Positions 53,089 to 62,291 of a DNA stretch of 64,000 nt are shown here, piece after piece. The position numbers and the translations under genes were made by a program. Numbering within the stretch: the first letter of the stretch is position 1; each line of letters begins with the position of its first letter. Where the stretch lies: assembly GCF_009938225.1 (NCBI RefSeq), contig NZ_AP019658.1:1054001-1118000 (forward strand), in the 5' to 3' direction. The DNA is from Vibrio ponticus (lineage in GTDB: Bacteria > Pseudomonadota > Gammaproteobacteria > Enterobacterales > Vibrionaceae). The notes below the pieces were generated by a model. It was not told the DNA's origin. It did no database searches and saw only the letters and a list, made by a program, of their open reading frames with translations.

Positions 53089-53913
53089 TTAGTTAACTGA
53101 GATGTAGCCTTTTTGGTCTACTAGTGCTTGTGCATTGTCAGATACCATCCAATCTAGGAATTTCTGAGCTTCTGCTGAAGGCTTGCCTTCTTTGTATAGC
53201 ACTAGGAAAGGACGCGCGACTTCGTAAGATTTGTTCTTAACGTTGTCTACTGTTGGCTCTGTACCGTTGATTGCTAGCGCATTGACTGAGCTATCCACTG
53301 TACCTAGCGAGATGTAGCCGATTGCGTATGGGTTAGATGCAACCATAGTCTTAAGTGCACCGTTGCCGTTTGCTACTTGAGCGCGTTGAGAGATTGCCGA
53401 TACTTTTACATCACCAATCTTTTTCTTAAGCTTCATGATGTCTTCAAATGCACCGCGAGTACCAGAGGCGGTATCACGAGTGATTGCGACGATAGGCTTA
53501 TCCGCACCACCAACCTGTTTCCAGTTTGTTACTTCACCTTTGTAGATTGCTGTTACTTGCTCAGCCGTTAGACCTTGAAGGTCGTTTTTAGGGTTAACAA
53601 CAACTGCGATACCGTCTAGAGCCACTGTTAGTTCTTTCAGTGCTGGCTCTTTTTCAGAATCTTTTAGGTTACGTGAAGACATACCTAAGTCTGCACTACC
53701 ATTTTTTGCTGCTTTCACGCCTGCCGATGAGCCCGGTCCTTGGACTTCAATGAATACGCTTGGATTTGTCTTCATGTATGTTTCAGAGAAAACTTCCATC
53801 AGCGGAGTCACACTGCTAGAACCTACTGCTGAGATAGTTTCTTTCGCTAGAGCTGGAGTTACTGTCAGAGTACCTAGTAGTGCGATTGCACCGATAACTG
53901 TCTTTTTCATCAC
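53089..53913 (-). CDS. pstS: Periplasmic phosphate-binding protein PstS
   Basis: 274 residues with a signal peptide (KKTVIGAIALLGTLTVTPALA). Phosphate-contact segments are GSSSVTPLMEVF, GPGSSAGVKAA and TRDTASGTRGAFE. It is shorter than E. coli PstS and belongs to the compact class common in Vibrio. First gene of the operon; two TGTCATAT repeats lie upstream. Confidence 0.96.
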   Translation of the reverse strand: MMKKTVIGAIALLGTLTVTPALAKETISAVGSSSVTPLMEVFSETYMKTNPSVFIEVQGPGSSAGVKAAKNGSADLGMSSRNLKDSEKEPALKELTVALDGIAVVVNPKNDLQGLTAEQVTAIYKGEVTNWKQVGGADKPIVAITRDTASGTRGAFEDIMKLKKKIGDVKVSAISQRAQVANGNGALKTMVASNPYAIGYISLGTVDSSVNALAINGTEPTVDNVKNKSYEVARPFLVLYKEGKPSAEAQKFLDWMVSDNAQALVDQKGYISVN

Positions 53914-53976
53914 AATTTCCTTTAATGGCTTTATTGCCGTTGTGTTTCATTCAACGGTTGTCACTTTAGAATCCGA

Positions 53977-54018
53977 ATATGACAGTTGTGTTTCACTTAA
54001 TTGAAGCCTATATGACAT
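53977..54018 (-). promoter_or_regulatory. Possible PhoB-binding half sites upstream of pstS
   Basis: On the minus strand CTGTCATAT (53977-53985) and ATGTCATAT (54010-54018) match the TGTCAT half of a Pho box and are 33 bases apart. The second halves of each box are poor, so this is tentative. Confidence 0.4.
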
Positions 54019-54132
54019 TTCATCGCGTATTGAACCAATTCGTACAAATAGCATTCAGCTTGGTTATTTTTCATTCTTATCCAAGATTACGGAGTAGATT
54101 ATCTTGTTACTTCACTGGGATTTAGATGCTAA

Positions 54133-54157
54133 AAAGCCAGCCGACAATGCCGACTGG
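54133..54157 (-). terminator. Terminator after the EIIACB gene
   Basis: On the minus strand AGCCAG-TCGGCATTGTCGG-CTGGCT is followed by TTTT, about 90 bases past the stop. Confidence 0.7.
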
Positions 54158-54245
54158 CTCAAGCCCAACAACGTTGGTTTGCAGGAGCATAATTGTCTGG
54201 GGGAAAGACAAATATACTTGGGGGAACTGTAATATAGCGTTCACG

Positions 54246-56117
54246 CTATCTTCGCGTAGATTGTAATAACCCTGCCGCGTTGATCATTGCATCTTTGGTA
54301 CAGACATCGATGATCTTGATATTGCTAAACCGCTCAGGATCCTTAATTGCCACATCATGAGCAAAAATCACGCAACGTGCATTTCTAATGTCGGTACTAG
54401 TTATGCGGTTATTTATACCGTTGGCACCTTGGGTTTCGACCTTGATCTTGATACCCATGGTATGCGCCGCTTTCTCAAGCGACTTTGCCGCCAAGAAAGT
54501 ATGTGCCACGCCTGAAGGGCAAGATGTTACTGCCAACACATCAGCCACACCTTCACCTTCCACCGATGAATAAGCTTGCCTTGTTGTCAGGCTTTCCTCA
54601 TCTTCAGAGACGGTTTTCTTTAGCAGTATCGCTATCGTTGCTGTCGTTAATGCGCCCGCTAACGTACCAACAATGTAGCCCAGCTTGCCATCAACTACTG
54701 GCAGTACTATCCATCCGCCCCAGGGCGCGTGGTTAAGTACATGGAACATAAAGCCGACCACGTTACCGACAATACCACCCGCCACAATCGCCGGCAGTAC
54801 TCGCGCCGGGTCAGCCGCAGCAAACGGAATCGCACCTTCACTAATGCCAATCATACCCATGATGCCCGCCGCCTTACCGGCTTCGCGTTCATCACGTTTA
54901 AATTTCTTTGGCGCTAATATTGTTGCCAAAGCCATACCCAATGGCGGGGTACAAATTGCAATGCCGACGCCGCCCATCAGCCAAGGCTGGGTATTAACTT
55001 GGGTTTGCGCAAACAAAGTCGCCACTTTATTAATCGGTCCGCCCATATCAAAAGCCGTCATCGCGCCAAGCACCGTGCCTAATAACACCTTACCTGAACC
55101 GGCTAGCCCAGCGAGCCAATCATTGAGCGATGCCATCGCACTGGCGATCGGCGCTCCAATAAGCCACATGACCGCGCCGCAAGTCACAAACGTGCCGATT
55201 AGCGGGTAAATGAAAATCGAACTCAGCGATGCCATGCTGTCGGGCAATTGAATTTTCTTTAACGCCGCAACGGTATAGCCCGCTATAAAACCGACAATAA
55301 TAGCGCCTAAAAAACCGGTATTGTAATGACTCACCGCAATCCAAGAACCAATCATCCCCGGCGCTAAACCGGGCTTATCCGCAATCGAGTAAGCAATGTA
55401 GCCACCCAGTACCACGGTAAACAAGGTTAAGCCTGCGATACCCATCTGCGCCACATCCGCAAGGATGCCTTGCGTTGGCAATGCGCCGTGCCCTGACATC
55501 ATCACTGATAAAGAGAGTAATACCCCACCCGCGACGATAAACGGGATCATATGGGAGGTACCAAACAGCAAGTGCTCTTTGCCACGCGCTAACTGCTGCT
55601 TCCAAACACTTGGCGGCTCGCTAATGGTTTCAAAACTGAGCGCCTCAATACTCTCTGATTGATTCGCTTCAATATCCGTGAGCAGCTCTAACGCTTGCTG
55701 TGATGATTCAGCAGCCTTTAACTTGGCGACAAAATCATCTTCAATTAACTTAGATGAGATCTGCGCCAGCACTTCAATATGGTGATGATCATCACCATTG
55801 GGCGATGCCAACATAAAGAACACATCGGATAGCTCGCCATCTTCTGCGCCGTAATCAATCCCAGCGCGACTGATGCCGATCACCACACCAGGTTTAAGCA
55901 CCGCGTCACTTTTGGCATGCGGAATCGCAATGCCATCTTCAAATCCTGTATTACCAATTTGCTCACGCTTCCAAATATCACGTAAAAATTGGTCTTTATC
56001 AGAGAGCCTGCCGGTGCAGTCGAGAATATCGACCAACTCAGCCAGTACTTCCTCTTTGGTTTGCGCCTGAAGATCGAGGCAAATGGTATTTGTATCTAAT
56101 AGCGTGGTGATGTCCAT
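54246..56117 (-). CDS. Fructose-family PTS permease, domain order EIIA-EIIC-EIIB
   Basis: 623 residues. EIIA (1-150) has its phospho-His in GIAIPHAKSD; the membrane EIIC (about 185-490) has DMGGPINKVATLF and ISEGAIPFAAADP; EIIB (about 525-620) has its phospho-Cys in VTSCPSGVAHTF. It imports and phosphorylates a hexose of the fructose/mannose type. The domain order differs from the A-B-C permease at 58.6 kb. It is divergent from the EIIB/EIIA pair at 56.3 kb. Confidence 0.93.
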   Translation of the reverse strand: MDITTLLDTNTICLDLQAQTKEEVLAELVDILDCTGRLSDKDQFLRDIWKREQIGNTGFEDGIAIPHAKSDAVLKPGVVIGISRAGIDYGAEDGELSDVFFMLASPNGDDHHHIEVLAQISSKLIEDDFVAKLKAAESSQQALELLTDIEANQSESIEALSFETISEPPSVWKQQLARGKEHLLFGTSHMIPFIVAGGVLLSLSVMMSGHGALPTQGILADVAQMGIAGLTLFTVVLGGYIAYSIADKPGLAPGMIGSWIAVSHYNTGFLGAIIVGFIAGYTVAALKKIQLPDSMASLSSIFIYPLIGTFVTCGAVMWLIGAPIASAMASLNDWLAGLAGSGKVLLGTVLGAMTAFDMGGPINKVATLFAQTQVNTQPWLMGGVGIAICTPPLGMALATILAPKKFKRDEREAGKAAGIMGMIGISEGAIPFAAADPARVLPAIVAGGIVGNVVGFMFHVLNHAPWGGWIVLPVVDGKLGYIVGTLAGALTTATIAILLKKTVSEDEESLTTRQAYSSVEGEGVADVLAVTSCPSGVAHTFLAAKSLEKAAHTMGIKIKVETQGANGINNRITSTDIRNARCVIFAHDVAIKDPERFSNIKIIDVCTKDAMINAAGLLQSTRR

Positions 56118-56319
56118 TTTGTCTTACCTAACCATTCATGCGCACCGATAGATTAACCAGAGCGATAGCGACACGATATAGTACGAATCAATCATTAACT
56201 GGAGTAATGTAACACAGCTTTTAAACTGTGATAGAGGTCTAACCTTTACTTGGCTTATATCAATGCTTTCTGTTACTGATGTGCTAGTATCCTGCAAAAA
56301 TAAAAAGCCGAGAATTACC

Positions 56320-56619
56320 ATGAAAATTGTAGCGGTGACAGCATGCCCTACCGGCATTGCACATACATATATGGCTGCTGATGCGCTAGTGAAAGCAGCA
56401 CCAAAATTTAATGTTCAAATCAAAGTTGAAACTCAAGGTGCGATGGGTATTGAAAACCAACTCACCCCCCATGATATCGCCCATGCTGACAAAGTATTGA
56501 TTGTCTCTGATATTGATATCGAGCAAGCTGCGCGCTTTGAAGGCACCAATAAGGTACATATCTCTATTGAGGAAGTCCTGCTCAATGTCGACAAGGTTTT
56601 TCAAGTACATTGCCGCTAA
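56320..56619 (+). CDS. Stand-alone PTS fructose-family EIIB
   Basis: 99 residues from the ATG at 56320; the frame opens earlier at 56263 but the conserved start is MKIVAVTACPTGIAHTYMA. The phospho-Cys is in TACPTG. It receives phosphate from an EIIA and passes it to sugar at an EIIC. It lacks its own EIIC, so it may serve the neighbouring permeases. It runs 9 bases ahead of the EIIA-like gene. Confidence 0.9.
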   Translation: MKIVAVTACPTGIAHTYMAADALVKAAPKFNVQIKVETQGAMGIENQLTPHDIAHADKVLIVSDIDIEQAARFEGTNKVHISIEEVLLNVDKVFQVHCR

Positions 56620-56628
56620 ACTAGCCTA

Positions 56629-57405
56629 ATGAACGAATATCAAATCACCTTTCTGGTCGATAGCCCAAGTGGCAGCGCCTACGTCGCGCAGCCACTCAAT
56701 CGCTTAGCGAAAAAATTCAAATCGTCATTGCATATCATCAATATCACTCAAGACCGCTGCGCTGACCTGTGTAAGCCTTCAGCGATGTTGCGTGCCGGTT
56801 TGCAGCAAGGCGATTTATGCCAAATTACCGCCATAGGTATTGATGCCGAGCTTGCCTGCTTTGTACTGAAAGACATTATCGCTGAGCACTTTAGTTTGGT
56901 CGGCGCGCATATTAACTATCAGTTCTCAAGCCAACTTGCTGAGCGATTACCGCAAATCAGCCCGCCATGTGAGATAAAATGGCACTACGCCAAAGCGCAA
57001 ACCGAGCTCACCAAATTCGAGTGTCTTAAAGGTTTAGCGCAGTTGATTTATCCCAAACACCCTGATGAACTGATCTTAGCGTTTGTTAAACGCGAAGAGC
57101 GCTCATCGACGTGTGTCACACCCGGTATTGCCCTTCCCCACGTGATGTTTGCGGATGTCAGCGAAATCTCGATTGCCGTCATCAGTAATGATCAGGCGAT
57201 AGATTGGGCATCACAAATGGGCGAAGTGCATATTGCGATTGCTCTGGTCATGCCACAAGCCCCTTCTCGTGAGCAAATTGTTGCTGCCACCAACCTCACG
57301 CGCAATCTGCTTTCTGGTCAAATGGCAGAACGTTTGTTACTGACTCGTTCAAGTGTCGATTTGCAAGCACTGCTAATGTATGCCATGTCACGCCTACTGG
57401 CTTGA
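56629..57405 (+). CDS. EIIA protein with degenerate HPr-like N-terminal domain
   Basis: 258 residues. The C-terminal 145 residues are EIIA of fructose type with phospho-His in TPGIALPHVMF. The N-terminal 90 residues look like an HPr fold (AKKFKSSLHIINI, then KPSAMLRAGLQQGDLCQITA), but the place of the HPr active-site His reads SGSAYVAQP, with no His. So this half probably cannot carry phosphate and may be a docking or regulatory module. The domain order is the reverse of FruB. Confidence 0.75.
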   Translation: MNEYQITFLVDSPSGSAYVAQPLNRLAKKFKSSLHIINITQDRCADLCKPSAMLRAGLQQGDLCQITAIGIDAELACFVLKDIIAEHFSLVGAHINYQFSSQLAERLPQISPPCEIKWHYAKAQTELTKFECLKGLAQLIYPKHPDELILAFVKREERSSTCVTPGIALPHVMFADVSEISIAVISNDQAIDWASQMGEVHIAIALVMPQAPSREQIVAATNLTRNLLSGQMAERLLLTRSSVDLQALLMYAMSRLLA

Positions 57406-57447
57406 CGCTATTGGTGGCATATACAAGCCCTAGCACCAGAACATTAA

Positions 57448-58287
57448 TTAAATCGAGCCACGGTATTCTGACGGTGTCCGTCCGGTTTTGTTTTTAAATA
57501 CGCGACAAAAGTAGTTAACATCTTTAAATCCACAACGCACCGCTACTTCATTAAGTTTGAAATTGTATTTCTTAAGCATGAATTTAGCGCGATCGACCCT
57601 TACCCACGTAATGTAATCCGCTAACGTCATGTGTCCTTGTTGGCGGAACAAACGCGATAAATGGTTAGCGGAAATACTAAAACGGTCAGCGATACTGTCG
57701 CGCGTAATTTGGCGATGAAAGTTCTCTTGGATATAAATGCAGATCCCTTGATAAAGATCTTGCACGCGATTGTGTGATTGCTCGACCGGTTGCTCAAGCA
57801 TAATTTTGCTGTACTGCAGCAAGGCTTGCAGCAACAGCTCATCCATTGGCTTTTTATTGCTTTCTCGCGCAAGAGAACTCAATGCTTCAAGGATGTTGTC
57901 GATAGCAAAACCAGAACGAGTTTGAATACTGTGCTTTTGAATATCATAAAAGCCGGCTTCACCTTTGCGTTTACTGACAAAGCTCAACCCCAGTTGTCTG
58001 CGACCAAATAGCATGCTCAGCACGGAACAATCGCTATCCCAATTCGGCTTATTCCAACAGTTTGGTGGGATAAAAATTGCATCACCTGGCTTAGCCACGA
58101 TTCTTTGCACTTTTCTTTCGTGATCTTCCATCTCATTGATGTATTCGCCATCCAGTACCAACTCTAAACGTGGAAAGTTAACCTGATAACTGCACTCTGG
58201 CGGTGTGTGAAAATCTCCAGCAAACCAAATGTTATGGAAAGGTTCGCGTTCACTTAAAACGGTTGAAATCAGGTCATGGAAAATCAT
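57448..58287 (-). CDS. AraC-family regulator of the mannose-type PTS locus
   Basis: About 279 residues. An N-terminal cupin-like sensing domain (RIVAKPGDAIFIPPNCWNKP) precedes two C-terminal HTH motifs (ADRFSISANHLSRLFRQQGH and VAVRCGFKDVNYFCRVFKNK). A GTG start at 58308 is possible. It is divergent from the EIIABC/manA genes, the same arrangement as in the V. cholerae VC1825-VC1827 mannose locus (from memory), so it likely activates them in response to the sugar. Confidence 0.9.
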   Translation of the reverse strand: MIFHDLISTVLSEREPFHNIWFAGDFHTPPECSYQVNFPRLELVLDGEYINEMEDHERKVQRIVAKPGDAIFIPPNCWNKPNWDSDCSVLSMLFGRRQLGLSFVSKRKGEAGFYDIQKHSIQTRSGFAIDNILEALSSLARESNKKPMDELLLQALLQYSKIMLEQPVEQSHNRVQDLYQGICIYIQENFHRQITRDSIADRFSISANHLSRLFRQQGHMTLADYITWVRVDRAKFMLKKYNFKLNEVAVRCGFKDVNYFCRVFKNKTGRTPSEYRGSI

Positions 58288-58661
58288 CTTGGCACTCTCA
58301 AAATGCACCTATGGTGCTATAGACCTAGGTATAAACCCTACATTTAAAAATCGCTATAGCGTCAAATCACAACTCCAACTAGTGGTTACAATATTACAGC
58401 AAAAGCCTCTATTTTCCAGCCCAACACCCACCAGCCCAACTCATCACCCTGAATTTACGGAACCAACACCGAAATTACTTATTTTCCACCCAGCCTCAAC
58501 CAGTTACATATTTCCAGATCACAGTTTGATTAGCGATCTAGTTCACACTCTGTTTTTAGTGATACAAAAATCCAGTCAATGCACTTTTTCTTCACTACCT
58601 AACTTTTATAAAACCTCACAAAATAACCTCAATAGATAACGATAAAAAATAGGGGTGTGAG
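58288..58661. promoter_or_regulatory. Divergent region, AraC gene and mannose-type PTS promoters
   Basis: About 370 bases between divergent genes. It should hold the activator sites and the PTS promoter. The only strong signal I see is the ribosome site GGGGTG before 58662. Antisense frames across it are not credible genes. Confidence 0.4.
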
Positions 58662-60566
58662 ATGATCACAAAACTTATTAATCAAGATTTGATTTCGCTT
58701 GATCTTAAAGCGACGACTAAAGAAGAGGTTTTCCTTGAGCTGATTGACGTATTACATGCTCAAGGTCGAATTTCAGATAAAGCACAATTTCTAGCTGACA
58801 TTAAAGCACGTGAAGAACTGGGTAACACTGGTTTTGAAGAAGGCGTTGCATTGCCGCACGCAAAAAGCGCTGCGGTTATTGAGCCAGCGGTTGTGATTGG
58901 TGTGAGCCGCACGGGTATTGAATACGGTGCAGAAGACGGCTTGCCATCAAAACTATTTTTCATGATTGCCTCTCCAGATGGCGGCGATAATCACCACATC
59001 GAAGTGCTTGCAGAACTCTCTTCAAAACTGATTGAAGATGGTTTTATTGAGCGTTTCTTTGCAGCGCAGAACAATCAAGAAGCACTTGCACTACTACTTG
59101 AAAAGCCTGAAGAACAAGTGGCTGTCCAAGCTGAAGTAAGCAAAGGCTTTGTTATCGGTGTAACCGGTTGTCCTGCTGGTGTGGCGCACACTTACCTTGC
59201 CGCAGAAGCGTTAGAAAAAGGTGCAGCCGAGCTAGGTTACGAAATCAAAGTAGAAACCAACGGCTCTATCGGCGTTAAAAACAGCCCGACTGACGAAGAA
59301 ATTGCTCGTGCAGACGCAATCATCGTGGCTTGTGACAAACAAGTCGACATGGCGCGCTTTGCTGGTAAACGCTTAGTTGAAACCAACGTTAAAGCGCCAA
59401 TCCGCGATGCAAAAGGTCTGATTAACCAAGCGCTGAGTGCACCTGCTTACCAAGCATCGGCTTCTGCAAGCAAAGCGACAACCGCAGAGAAAGCGTCACA
59501 AACTCGCTCTGACCTATACCGCTACCTAATGAATGGCGTATCACACATGATCCCATTCGTAGTAACCGGTGGTCTATTGATCGCACTTTCACTGGCTATT
59601 GGTGGTAAACCAACCGAAGCGGGTATGGCAATTCCAGATGGCAGCATGTGGAACCAAATCCTAAACGTAGGTGTGGTTGCCTTTACGCTGATGATCCCAA
59701 TTCTAGCAGGTTACATTGCTTACGCAATTGCTGACCGCCCAGCTCTTGCACCTGGTCTAATCGGTGGTTGGATTGCAAACAACGGTTCATTCTACGGTGC
59801 AGAAGCTGGTACTGGCTTTATCGGTGCTATCATTGCTGGTCTACTTGTTGGTTACTTCGTGAAGTTCATTACTTCAATCAACTACCACAAGTTTATCCAA
59901 CCGCTTGTACCTATCATGATCGCGCCAATTACAGGTTCGCTATTTATCGCTGGTCTATTCATCTTTGTTATTGGCGCGCCAATCGCAAGCTTGATGGATG
60001 GTCTAACCGCAATGCTAACTAGCATGAGCACAGGTAACGTTGTTCTACTAGGTATTGTTCTAGGTGGCATGGCTGGCTTTGATATGGGTGGTCCATTCAA
60101 CAAGGTAGCGTTCCTATTCTCTGTAGGTATGATTGCAAGTGGTCAAACACAGTTCATGGGCGCAATGGCGTGTGCTATCCCTGTAGCACCACTTGGTATG
60201 GCGCTAGCAACAGTGCTTGGTCGTAAACTTGATCTATTCGAAGCTTCTGAAATCGAAGCAGGTAAAGCATCAGGTGCAATGGGTCTAGTTGGTATCTCAG
60301 AAGGTGCTATCCCATTTGCGGCGCAAGACCCAATGTCAGTAATTCCTGCTAACGTGCTTGGTTCAATGGTTGCAGCAGTAATGGCATTCTCATTCGGCAT
60401 CACCAACAGCGTAGCGCACGGTGGTCCAGTGGTTGCTCTTCTAGGCGCAATGAACCTGCCAATCCTAGCTCTAGTGTGCATGGCATCAGGCGCAGTAGTA
60501 ACAGCACTGACCTGTGTAACACTTAAGAAAATCCGTAAGGCGAAACAAATTGCAGCTACTGCATAA
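58662..60566 (+). CDS. Fructose/mannose-family PTS permease, EIIA-EIIB-EIIC
   Basis: 634 residues. EIIA with phospho-His in GVALPHAKS (about residue 65); EIIB with phospho-Cys in VTGCPAGVAHTY (about 172); EIIC from about 285 with DMGGPFNKVAFLF and ISEGAIPFAAQDP. The next gene is manA, making mannose the likely substrate, as in the similar V. cholerae locus. Product mannose-6-phosphate would be fed to ManA. Codon use is more biased than in the neighbours (many CTA and GGT), which suggests high expression. Confidence 0.94.
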   Translation: MITKLINQDLISLDLKATTKEEVFLELIDVLHAQGRISDKAQFLADIKAREELGNTGFEEGVALPHAKSAAVIEPAVVIGVSRTGIEYGAEDGLPSKLFFMIASPDGGDNHHIEVLAELSSKLIEDGFIERFFAAQNNQEALALLLEKPEEQVAVQAEVSKGFVIGVTGCPAGVAHTYLAAEALEKGAAELGYEIKVETNGSIGVKNSPTDEEIARADAIIVACDKQVDMARFAGKRLVETNVKAPIRDAKGLINQALSAPAYQASASASKATTAEKASQTRSDLYRYLMNGVSHMIPFVVTGGLLIALSLAIGGKPTEAGMAIPDGSMWNQILNVGVVAFTLMIPILAGYIAYAIADRPALAPGLIGGWIANNGSFYGAEAGTGFIGAIIAGLLVGYFVKFITSINYHKFIQPLVPIMIAPITGSLFIAGLFIFVIGAPIASLMDGLTAMLTSMSTGNVVLLGIVLGGMAGFDMGGPFNKVAFLFSVGMIASGQTQFMGAMACAIPVAPLGMALATVLGRKLDLFEASEIEAGKASGAMGLVGISEGAIPFAAQDPMSVIPANVLGSMVAAVMAFSFGITNSVAHGGPVVALLGAMNLPILALVCMASGAVVTALTCVTLKKIRKAKQIAATA

Positions 60567-60583
60567 CTCGCTATAAACTCTCT

Positions 60584-60609
60584 AGGCCTAGGCAATTTTG
60601 CTTAGGCCT
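60584..60609 (+). terminator. Stem-loop between the PTS gene and manA
   Basis: AGGCCTA and TAGGCCT pair around a GGCAATTTTGCT core. The T run is weak, so partial read-through into manA is expected. Confidence 0.55.
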
Positions 60610-60634
60610 TGTTGCATTTCAAGCTTGCATATTT

Positions 60635-61843
60635 ATGGTGACAATGATGTCTGATTTCCTACACTCTGTATTCTTCCCGATGACTAACGTCATCCAAAAC
60701 TACGCATGGGGTAGCACTACCTCGGTAAACCAACTGTTTGGTATTGAAAACCCAAATGGCGAGCCACAAGCTGAAGTTTGGATGGGCGCGCACCCTAACG
60801 GCTGTTCTATGGTTGAAAGCCAAAGTACAACAACCAAACTTTCTGAGCTGATTGGCAGCGATATGAACGCTTTCCTAAGCGAAAAAGTTGCTAAGCGTTT
60901 TGGTGAACTGCCTTACCTGTTTAAGATCCTAGCGGCTGAAAAAGCACTTTCAATTCAAGTGCACCCAAATAAACAGCAAGCAGAAGCTGGTTTTGCTCGT
61001 GAAGAGCAACAAGGTATTGAGCTTTCTGCCGCTAACCGTAACTACAAAGATCCAAACCACAAACCTGAATTGGTTTATGCTCTGACCTCTTACCAAGCGA
61101 TGAACGGCTTCCGCGCGACTGAAGAGATCATTGCGAACTTTACTCGTTTAGATATTGCAGAGCTCGCTACTCTGCTTGCAGGTCTAGTAGCAGACCAAAC
61201 AGCGCAAGGTCTAAGTGACTTCTTCTCAGGCTTGCTTTCTCTGCAAGGTGAAGAGAAAGATAAAGCGCTGGCAGCATTACTTACTTATGCCAACAACTCT
61301 CAAGACCCATTATTGGCACTGATTGTTGAATTAGAGACACAATACCCTGGTGATATCGGTCTGTTTGTACCGCTAACGCTTAACATCATCACCCTTGAGC
61401 CGGGTCAAGCAATGTTCCTAGACGCGGAAACGCCACACGCATACATTAAAGGGACAGGTCTTGAAATCATGGCGAACTCAGACAACGTACTGCGTGCTGG
61501 TCTAACGCCAAAATACATGGACATTGAAGAGCTCGTCGCTTGCACTATTTTCGAAGAGAAGCCTTTCGACACACTGCTACTAGAGCCAAACGTGAATGAC
61601 GAAGTGCTGGAGTACCCTATCCCAGTCGAAGACTTCAAGTTCGCGATTATTCCAAGCTCTACAGCGCGTACAATCGAGATCTACAGTGCTGAAATCCTTC
61701 TACCTCTAGATGGAACCATGACCCTAACCCACAGCAATGGTCAACATTGCGTGATTGAGAAAGGTCAATCTGTGTTTATTCCTGCTTACGCAGAGCACTA
61801 CACCCTAGAGAGCCAAGGTCGCGTCGCACGCGCTTATAGCTAA
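60635..61843 (+). CDS. manA: Mannose-6-phosphate isomerase, class I
   Basis: About 400 residues (starts at 60635, 60644 or 60647 are possible). Type I PMI features: MTNVIQNYAWGS, zinc ligands in SIQVHPNKQQA and KPELVYALTSYQAMNGF, and ETPHAYIKGTGLEIMANSDN with the catalytic Arg in VLRAGLTPKY. It interconverts mannose-6-phosphate and fructose-6-phosphate, linking the upstream PTS to glycolysis. Confidence 0.96.
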   Translation: MVTMMSDFLHSVFFPMTNVIQNYAWGSTTSVNQLFGIENPNGEPQAEVWMGAHPNGCSMVESQSTTTKLSELIGSDMNAFLSEKVAKRFGELPYLFKILAAEKALSIQVHPNKQQAEAGFAREEQQGIELSAANRNYKDPNHKPELVYALTSYQAMNGFRATEEIIANFTRLDIAELATLLAGLVADQTAQGLSDFFSGLLSLQGEEKDKALAALLTYANNSQDPLLALIVELETQYPGDIGLFVPLTLNIITLEPGQAMFLDAETPHAYIKGTGLEIMANSDNVLRAGLTPKYMDIEELVACTIFEEKPFDTLLLEPNVNDEVLEYPIPVEDFKFAIIPSSTARTIEIYSAEILLPLDGTMTLTHSNGQHCVIEKGQSVFIPAYAEHYTLESQGRVARAYS

Positions 61844-61860
61844 TCCTGACTCGCTTCCGG

Positions 61861-61886
61861 AGCCCTGCAAAAGCAGGGCTTTTTTG
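61861..61886 (+). terminator. Terminator after manA
   Basis: AGCCCTGC-AAAA-GCAGGGCT followed by TTTTTTG; a strong Rho-independent terminator. Confidence 0.93.
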
Positions 61887-61887
61887 T

Positions 61888-62110
61888 AAGGACACACATC
61901 CTAAGATCATACCCTGTTGTTATATCGAACCAACGTATCTTATCTAGAATTTAAGGGCTTTTTATAAGAGGGCTTTTTATAAGGACACACACCTCAAGCT
62001 CATACCCTATTGGCATATCTAACCAACATATCTAACCAACATATCTAATCAGGACTATCTAATCAGGACAGACGTCATTATCTAACGAGGACAGGCACTA
62101 TAAAATAGAA
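61888..62110. repeat. GGACACAC repeats and short tandem repeats left of the RAYT gene
   Basis: TAAGGACACACATC (about 61888) and TATAAGGACACACACC (about 61978) are direct copies about 90 bases apart, each followed by a related TCATACCCT-TATC block. AGGGCTTTTTATAAG is doubled near 61960-61982. CATATCTAACCAA and TATCTAATCAGGAC then recur in tandem at about 62012-62070. Inverted copies lie on the other side of the transposase gene. Confidence 0.7.
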
Positions 62111-62291
62111 ATACTATCGCGTTCAGAATTACACTGAACTATTGCTAATATTAAATCACTTGAACAAAAGGAACCGATTGAGATAACAACGAAGAAAAAC
62201 TGAAGGGCTGATTTAGGTTTTGCACCATGCCGATACCATTAAGAATAGATTTGAAGTAACAGAAAATGGTTTAAAAGACGAATCGACTAAC

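Noticed and set aside
54685..55209. 174-codon plus-strand frame inside the EIIACB gene
   Set aside because: It is antisense to a clear PTS gene and has low-complexity Pro/Ser/Ala/Ile composition typical of a shadow frame.
58655..58672. TGTGAGATGATCACA as a CRP site at the EIIABC start
   Set aside because: The spacer is five rather than six bases and it overlaps the start codon, so it is probably chance.
60143..60595. 150-codon minus-strand frame inside the EIIABC gene
   Set aside because: Antisense shadow of the EIIC domain with Thr/Ala/Pro-rich composition and no motif.
62010..62100. CRISPR-like tandem repeats
   Set aside because: The ATATCTAACCAAC and TATCTAATCAGGAC units are short, uneven and lack regular spacers or cas genes; they belong to the RAYT flank.
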